Positions 58,701 through 64,000 of a stretch of DNA of 64,000 nucleotides are shown here, piece after piece. Location: positions 67,868,033 through 67,932,032 of the forward strand of contig OX485804.1 in NCBI GenBank assembly GCA_950295325.1, written 5' to 3'. This stretch comes from Polytrichum commune (taxonomy: Eukaryota > Streptophyta > Polytrichopsida > Polytrichales > Polytrichaceae). Under the pieces are notes generated by a model. The model worked only from the letters and a program-made list of their open reading frames with translations, was not told where the DNA came from and did no database searches. How positions within the stretch are numbered: the first letter of the stretch is position 1; each line of letters opens with the position of its first letter. The position numbers were made by a program, and so were the translations under genes.

Positions 58701-61389
58701 AGAAACAAGGTCTGCTGGTATTTAAGCATCTATATACTTTACTTTGAAGTACTCTGCATTGTTGTCTCTGTTAGATTGGATCTTTTTGGCTGCCATTATG
58801 GGTTTTGTTTTGGTACACTTATTTGATTATTAAAGTTCTTTTGCTGAAAGAATGCCTCTCTTTGGCAGGGGTGTTGGGCATGTTGGACTTGCTTCGTCTC
58901 ACAGCACTTACACCAGAGCAAGCTGGGTTTGTGCGTGTTATGCAAGGCTCTGCCGAGGGCTTGATGCAAGTTTTAGACGAGATATTGGACTTTTCTAAAA
59001 TACAGTCTGGGCATCTGGCCTTGGATGTTGTAGATTTTCATATAGGAGAGCTCTTGGAGCAGGTAAATTGACTACCTGTAAACTTTACAACTGTGAGTTT
59101 ATTCTATTACAATCTCAAAGCACAGGGTTATATGATTTCCTTATGAATTTTTGTTCATACATTAGTGTCCTCACTTTCAGTTTGGTGAAGACACACATTC
59201 ATGGAATTTAGGACCTTGGGATGTGATTTAGAGGCCAAACTTGTGACCTATAGTTTTATAAGTTTGAGATTTTATGGTATGAGCCACTACAAATGTGAGG
59301 GAACACTAAAATTATGCACTCACGTATATATTTAATGGCCAGGTATGTGCATTATTTCAAGGTCGATTAGCAGAGAAGAGATTACGCCTACATTTGACCA
59401 AGCCTGATGCTGATGAAATGGCAGTTCGGGGTGATTCCAATCGTTTACGACAGGTACTAAGCCTTACTTTGATGAAGGATTTGGAAGTATTTCTTGTGTT
59501 CCATCATTACAGGGAGGTGAACTTAGGTGACTACTGGTTTTGACCACGGTAGTGCATGTTAACAGGTACTTACAAACCTGGTAAGCAATGCCATTAAGTT
59601 CACTGAACGTGGCAACATAAGCATCACATGGCAGAGGACTCATGCATGCAATGCCCTTCCTGCTGTAGTTCCCGAGGATGAAGACATTGGGGAAGTCGGA
59701 CAAATTCAAGGTCATGAGGTATAGTAAAAGAAGACTCCACCTATCAAAGATTACCTCCCCTAACTTTCTTTTTTAACAAGTGAGTCACTTCTTGCAAAGA
59801 CTGCATCATAAAGGTCCTGTAATTCTTTGCCTTCAATGTGCCTTCAACAGTAATATCCAGTTTAATTCGGGTAATGTTATCCAGGTAGGCAGAAACGGAA
59901 ATGAAGGACATGCAGCCAGCAGTGACCAGTTGCAACTCAATAGACAAAAAGATGACATGAATCACAGTTTAGAGAAAGCAACACGCGTTGAAAACATTTT
60001 GCGAATGGTCTTGGCAGAGAGCCCTTTTAGAAGCATAAGTGAGAGTGAAAATGGGGGTACAGATAATCTTCATGGGGATATATCAGAACAGGATGATGGA
60101 GAGGATCCACCTTTCGCTGACGAGGATGAAATGGACATAGACTTGCAAATGTGGTTTGAGGTCAGGGTAACTGACACCGGTATTGGTCTCACCCAAGAGC
60201 AGCAATCCAGGCTTTTTCAATCTTTCTCGCAGGCGGATAGTAGCACAACAAGAAGGTTTGGTGGCACAGGGTTGGGCTTGGCAATTTCGAAAGGTCTGGT
60301 TGAAGTCATGGGAGGGAAGATTTGGGTTGAGAGTGAGATTGGGAAAGGGAGCACTTTTGCATTCCATGTCCCATTACGACTCGCTTTGAATATGGTAAAT
60401 TACTTACCACAACCGGAGCCTCCATCTCCTCCACGATCGACTCCTTTCAAAGTTAAGGACAAATCGCTACAGGTTTTGGTGGCAGAGGATAACAAAGTGA
60501 ACCAGTTACTCATCTCAAAGATGCTGAAGCATTACGGCCATGAGGTAGTATTCCTGAGCATATTTTTGGACTGAAGTTGTTCAGAACCGACTTAAAGGTG
60601 AACTAGCAATGCTACTTGGCTATGATGAGTCCTACATGCTGAGATAACTGCATCCTTCAGACGAGTTGTTTATCAACTGAGATGGTTAATCCTCCAGAGA
60701 AGTACTCTATGTTGCCCTATTAGTAAGCGTCAAAAATTTATGTGGGCTGCGCTTCATTCGTCTAGTCAGGGTAGAAGTAATATGGACTCAAGACCCTGGG
60801 TCGTCCCTTACATCGTCCTGGAGACTTCTGAAGAACACCTTGCGTATCAATTAAAGGACAAAAGTAGCATGAAATAAAATAGTCACCCACACCAATTTCT
60901 TAGAAAAACAATTTTTGTGCCCACACTAATTTTAAACTAGCGATTTGGCGTGGGTTGAAAAGTAATATGGGTTCTAGAGAATTGCTGTGGCCCACACTAA
61001 TAGGACCATTTAGTGTAGGTTGTATAACATTTGGGGGAACAAACATGCCTTTCAAGTTGCTCAATTCTTTGTCTACTATTATCTATGATGTGCAGGTCGA
61101 ACTAGTAGCTAATGGACAGCTTGCCGTGGAGGCCCTACAAACTGGGAAACATGATATGGTTTTGATGGACTTGCAAATGCCGGTGCTTGACGGCCTTAGT
61201 GCAACCAAAGCCATACGTGCCCTTGGTGGCCATGCGGCAGATATTCCCATTTATGCATTGACAGCCGACGTGTTAACCAAGGGCGATTTGTCTCTTGAAG
61301 CAATGGGCCTGGATGGGTACCTCACCAAGCCTATCAACTGGCAGAGCCTCTCGCATGTCATTGAGAAGGTTGTGAAGGGAAACCGATAA
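52716..61389 (+). CDS. PAS-PAS hybrid histidine kinase (PHK-like), multi-exon
   Basis: A two-component hybrid kinase: autophosphorylation on His, then transfer to its own receiver Asp; probably cytosolic. My model has 15 exons: 52716-52878, 53047-53089, 54787-54939, 55132-55199, 55572-55634, 56016-56293, 56470-56567, 56944-57121, 57537-57697, 58029-58276, 58869-59062, 59343-59453, 59566-59718, 59885-60544, 61096-61389. All junctions are GT-AG and all phases agree (954 residues). Domains: PAS-A about 105-185 ([10 protein letters not shown]), GAF-like 205-345, PAS-B 349-460, H-box HELRTPMTG (H477), N-box [12 protein letters not shown] (N594), G1 VTDTGIGL, G2 GTGLGLAIS, receiver with E838/D839, D882 (LMDLQMP) and K935. 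Exons 7-15 are secure; exons 1-6 are less so, and exon 1 is weakest (a second donor at 52885 also keeps frame). The resemblance to moss PHK kinases is from memory of the architecture. Confidence 0.9.
57890..58000. mobile_element. Family C fragment in kinase intron 9
   Basis: TTGTAACCAGTTGGACATGG and AAACACTAGGATTTTGACTG match the right ends of the copies at 2626 and 31643. It ends CTCTCCGGACA, close to the acceptor of exon 10 at 58029. Confidence 0.7.
58320..58535. mobile_element. MITE-like repeat in kinase intron 10
   Basis: GTAGCACCAAGTGTCATGTA and GATGAATAGTGAGAGCCACA match 43990-44150. It ends TCTAGTGTAGT. It lies between exons 10 and 11. Confidence 0.7.
60720..61025. mobile_element. Family W repeat in the last kinase intron
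   Basis: It shares ordered blocks with 26450-26800 and ends CCATTTAGTGTAGGTTG. It fills more than half of the 551-base intron that splits the receiver domain. Confidence 0.72.
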
Positions 61390-63657
61390 GCTTAATCTGG
61401 ATATTTATAGCTGATGTATCTGTTCACAAGGTCCACGAAGCAGATCTTTCACAACTTGTTGGATCACCAAGTTCTCAAAATGCTTCAATATGGAAGTTCT
61501 TGAGCTTGGTGGATCATCTATGGTGGGTTCATGGAGCAATGGTGCTCTAATATGCTCAGCCACTCCCAAAGTGATGCAGTGCGTAAATCAAAGCAACACG
61601 GGGTAAAGGACCAACATTGAATTTCCTGGTCGACCAAAGCTAAAATGGAGTACCTACCCCCATGTATGGAGGCTGCATGCGGTGGCTCATCGATCCCAGA
61701 CGGGAGTGTAAAAACGAATTTTGAGATACAGAAGATTTCATCATCTCTAAAGTGATTATTTGGGAAGTTTCAAATACAGCTCACATTGAGCAAAGAATTT
61801 GACCAAGGTGGTGATGATGAAAGAATTTTGACAAGGTATGTCCTTTAGAATTGATGGCCTCAACTGACAAAGTAAACAGGATTCGAGGCTGCAACCTGTG
61901 CCAGTGTGTCTCCTTGATAAATGATTCATGTAACCTTAGCTCTACCTCCACGATCATGTAGAGTCGCACATCTAGATGTACATTATAAAAAATTGTACCT
62001 GGAAATCATTCAAATAGAGATTGACAATGCTGAAACCTTACTACTACCATCACCATCTGGCATGACAAATGTTGAGTGGTCATTGAGTTTGGACTATTGG
62101 CCCATTATGGGACTCAATTCCTACTCCATCTTTCATGGAAAGTAAGATTAAGAATACGTAACTGCCTGAGTACCTGAATCTTGGTGGGAATGAAGAGTAT
62201 GCTCAATGGTGTACTGGAATGGATATATATTGTAGAGACAGAATCATTGGCGGGAGAACATTATAGTATGTCATACTTGGGGGCTTGTTTGGTACCAAAA
62301 ATTTTGGTTGGGTTATTTCTGTGCTGTAACCTACATTTTCAACATAGTGTGAGTAAGGAAGGTCTTGAATTATCTGGTATTTGAAGAATTATGAAGAGCT
62401 CATGATGTGGAAGACTCTTAATCTATTTGGACAGGTCCTAACTGGAGTTGTTCTGTAGTGCATGTACTTGTGGCAATTTGATTGTTCTTTTTCCTTGCCT
62501 AATAGGTGAAAAGACAAATGAAGCACATATAGGTGTACATATGTTTCGCCAATATGTCACTGATGATTGGTGATTTTTTGAAAGTGAGTGTCTAGGGAAC
62601 GTGGGACAAAAATTATAAAAGTAGATAGAATGTGGACATCACATACTTTTTGGCCCATGTTTGCGAAGGAGAGCCCTGAATTCTATCCATTTTTAATATC
62701 AGAATGCATGCATTGAAGCTGTTTGAAGATGCATACTCTAGGTGGGACTTTTAGGACATTGTTGTGGAGAGGAAGATTTTTAATATTGAATACCAATACC
62801 AAAGCTGAAGGTAACACTGGGTATGTGAGGCAATCTTGAACCCTCGCAAGTCGCACCATGTGCGAAGGCCACAACAAATCAAACAAATCATTTAAACTTT
62901 GAGGGCCAACTGTGTACAGACTATTAATGTGAATTTGATGGGTCCTAGCTTGTTTCAAAGAACTTTAGTATGCCACAAACTGTATCAAGGGAAATAGGCC
63001 CTGAGAATGGATCAGATAAAAATGGATGTGACATCACTGTAAAGGAAATGTGTAAATTCCTTGTATTAATCTTTTTGTATCTATAAAGAACAAAGCATTG
63101 GTTGAGACAAACCTGATCTATCATATCAAACAAGATCCACTTATTTGCATTACCATGCAACTTCCTCCTTTGGTGGTGTGCATGGTAACACCGACCCACT
63201 AGTAGGTTAGTACCAGGTACATAAAACAGAAATTTCAGAACCAAACTTAGAAGACCAGTTGCATGAATCCCATCAGCGATCAGCTCGCACTGGACGTGTA
63301 GCAACCTCTACTCTCCCCAGTTCAATTTCATGAATTCAATCAGAATTCAATAGGCATTTAGGAACTTTGGAATGACGAGGTCACATGGACAATGAATTTA
63401 CATAACAAGGACTAGTTGCCCAGAGACAAAGGAGTATGCACTTTTAATTTCAAGCCCTTAATTTCGAGTGAGATTTAAGTCCTGGATCATGCCACAGATA
63501 CAAATAGTTATTGGACCATATGGGTGCTTGAAGAAAGGCATGCAGATAAGGAAATAAAATATACACTCTTTGTTACAGAATAAGATTACAGTGCTCCAAA
63601 TAAAAAAATGTTGGCGAGATGATAATCGTCTCGACTTCTTCAGAGTACGTCCAGAGT
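61390..63657. other. Kinase 3' flank and intergenic DNA
   Basis: The kinase 3'UTR probably occupies the first few hundred bases; no clear AATAAA signal was found there. No second gene is supportable. Minus-strand DNA just below 63658 should be the 3'UTR of the BAHD gene. Confidence 0.5.
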
Positions 63658-64000
63658 TTAATTGGCGGGGCGTCCTTGAATGTCGGCCAAGAAAAATTCG
63701 GGGTCAGACTCCAGCCGCTCCATGTGCTCGGGCTTGAGCGCCACAAAGACGTTCATGTAACCTTCGCCTTTGTTGGTGGGTAGCATGAGCACGGAGCCGT
63801 CGAACGGGTTGTTCCCGGGGCTACAATACACCGGGTTCCCGGACCCAAAATCCAACTCCATGAACCCCATGCGCGACCAGCTTGCGGCCGACACATCGTA
63901 GCCTGTGCTTGGCCCCGAGTTCACGTTCATCACCAACGGATTCTCGTGCACCTGCGCATACCCCAACAGCTTCCGGAAATACTCCTCCGAGAACCCGGCG
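63658..64000 (-). CDS. BAHD acyltransferase, C-terminal part (gene runs off the window)
   Basis: The last 113 codons of a BAHD-family acyl-CoA-dependent acyltransferase, a cytosolic enzyme that transfers acyl groups to alcohols or amines. The stop is at 63658-63660; the frame is open to the window edge, so the HxxxD active-site half lies outside. Visible: FSEEYFRKLLGYAQVHENPL, a Trp-Ser-Arg-Met block (ASWSRMGFMELDFGSGNPVY) and the final strand VFVALKPEHMERLESDPEFF. The family signature DFGWG appears here as DFGSG, with Ser replacing Trp. Plant members include HCT, but the substrate cannot be told from this fragment. Codon use is GC-rich compared with the surroundings, as expected for a real gene. 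The C-terminus ends normally after the last helix. Confidence 0.92.
   Translation of the reverse strand, partial: AGFSEEYFRKLLGYAQVHENPLVMNVNSGPSTGYDVSAASWSRMGFMELDFGSGNPVYCSPGNNPFDGSVLMLPTNKGEGYMNVFVALKPEHMERLESDPEFFLADIQGRPAN

Noticed and set aside
1-64000. CRISPR array, tRNA and rRNA genes
   Set aside because: No regularly spaced identical short repeats with unique spacers, and no cloverleaf or rRNA-like sequence was recognised by eye. The regular repeats found are tandem or terminal inverted repeats.

Overview
This window is nuclear DNA of a land plant. The evidence is telobox-like CCCTAAA motifs (about 5456 and 5536-5550), a complete plant-type PIF/Harbinger transposon with its MYB-like partner gene, a BAHD acyltransferase, and an intron-rich PAS-PAS hybrid histidine kinase. 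As I recall, that kinase architecture is typical of non-seed plants. A bryophyte, lycophyte or fern is my best guess; sequence alone does not settle it. Gene density is very low. Only two host genes are convincing, the kinase at 52.6-61.4 kb (+) and the 3' end of a BAHD acyltransferase at 63.66-64.0 kb (-). A third, an acidic C-terminal exon at about 1.7-1.9 kb (-), is possible.

Layout: 0-1.3 kb, LTR-like DNA with a tandem repeat. 1.7-2.55 kb, acidic exon and a GC-rich promoter-like block on the minus strand, abutted by a 629-bp MITE (2.55-3.18 kb). 3.2-10.4 kb, decayed dispersed repeats with a Harbinger-type MITE and a tandem pair of 83-bp MITEs. 10.4-19.8 kb, a 5'-truncated minus-strand LINE broken by four later insertions: a 517-bp foldback MITE, two solo LTRs and a 3426-bp Harbinger element. 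20.2-21.5 kb, a second, dead Harbinger. 21.5-50.7 kb, a dense field of short inverted-repeat elements and no convincing gene. 50.7-51.9 kb, three 0.41-kb tandem repeats. 51.95-52.3 kb, a GC-rich block. 52.7-61.39 kb, the kinase. 63.66 kb to the end, the BAHD gene.

How the parts work together: the Harbinger at 15756..19181 carries an uninterrupted DDE transposase and, tail to tail, a spliceable MYB/trihelix-like gene between perfect 33-bp terminal inverted repeats and TAA target duplications. Several nearby MITEs share the terminal pattern GGGYC-N2-TTYACAC, so they may be cross-mobilised by such an element. The kinase exons join in frame across all introns, giving about 954 residues: novel N-terminus, PAS, GAF-like region, PAS, HisKA, HATPase with an unusual acidic insertion, and one receiver domain. 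Several of its introns hold MITE copies from families also found in the intergenic DNA.
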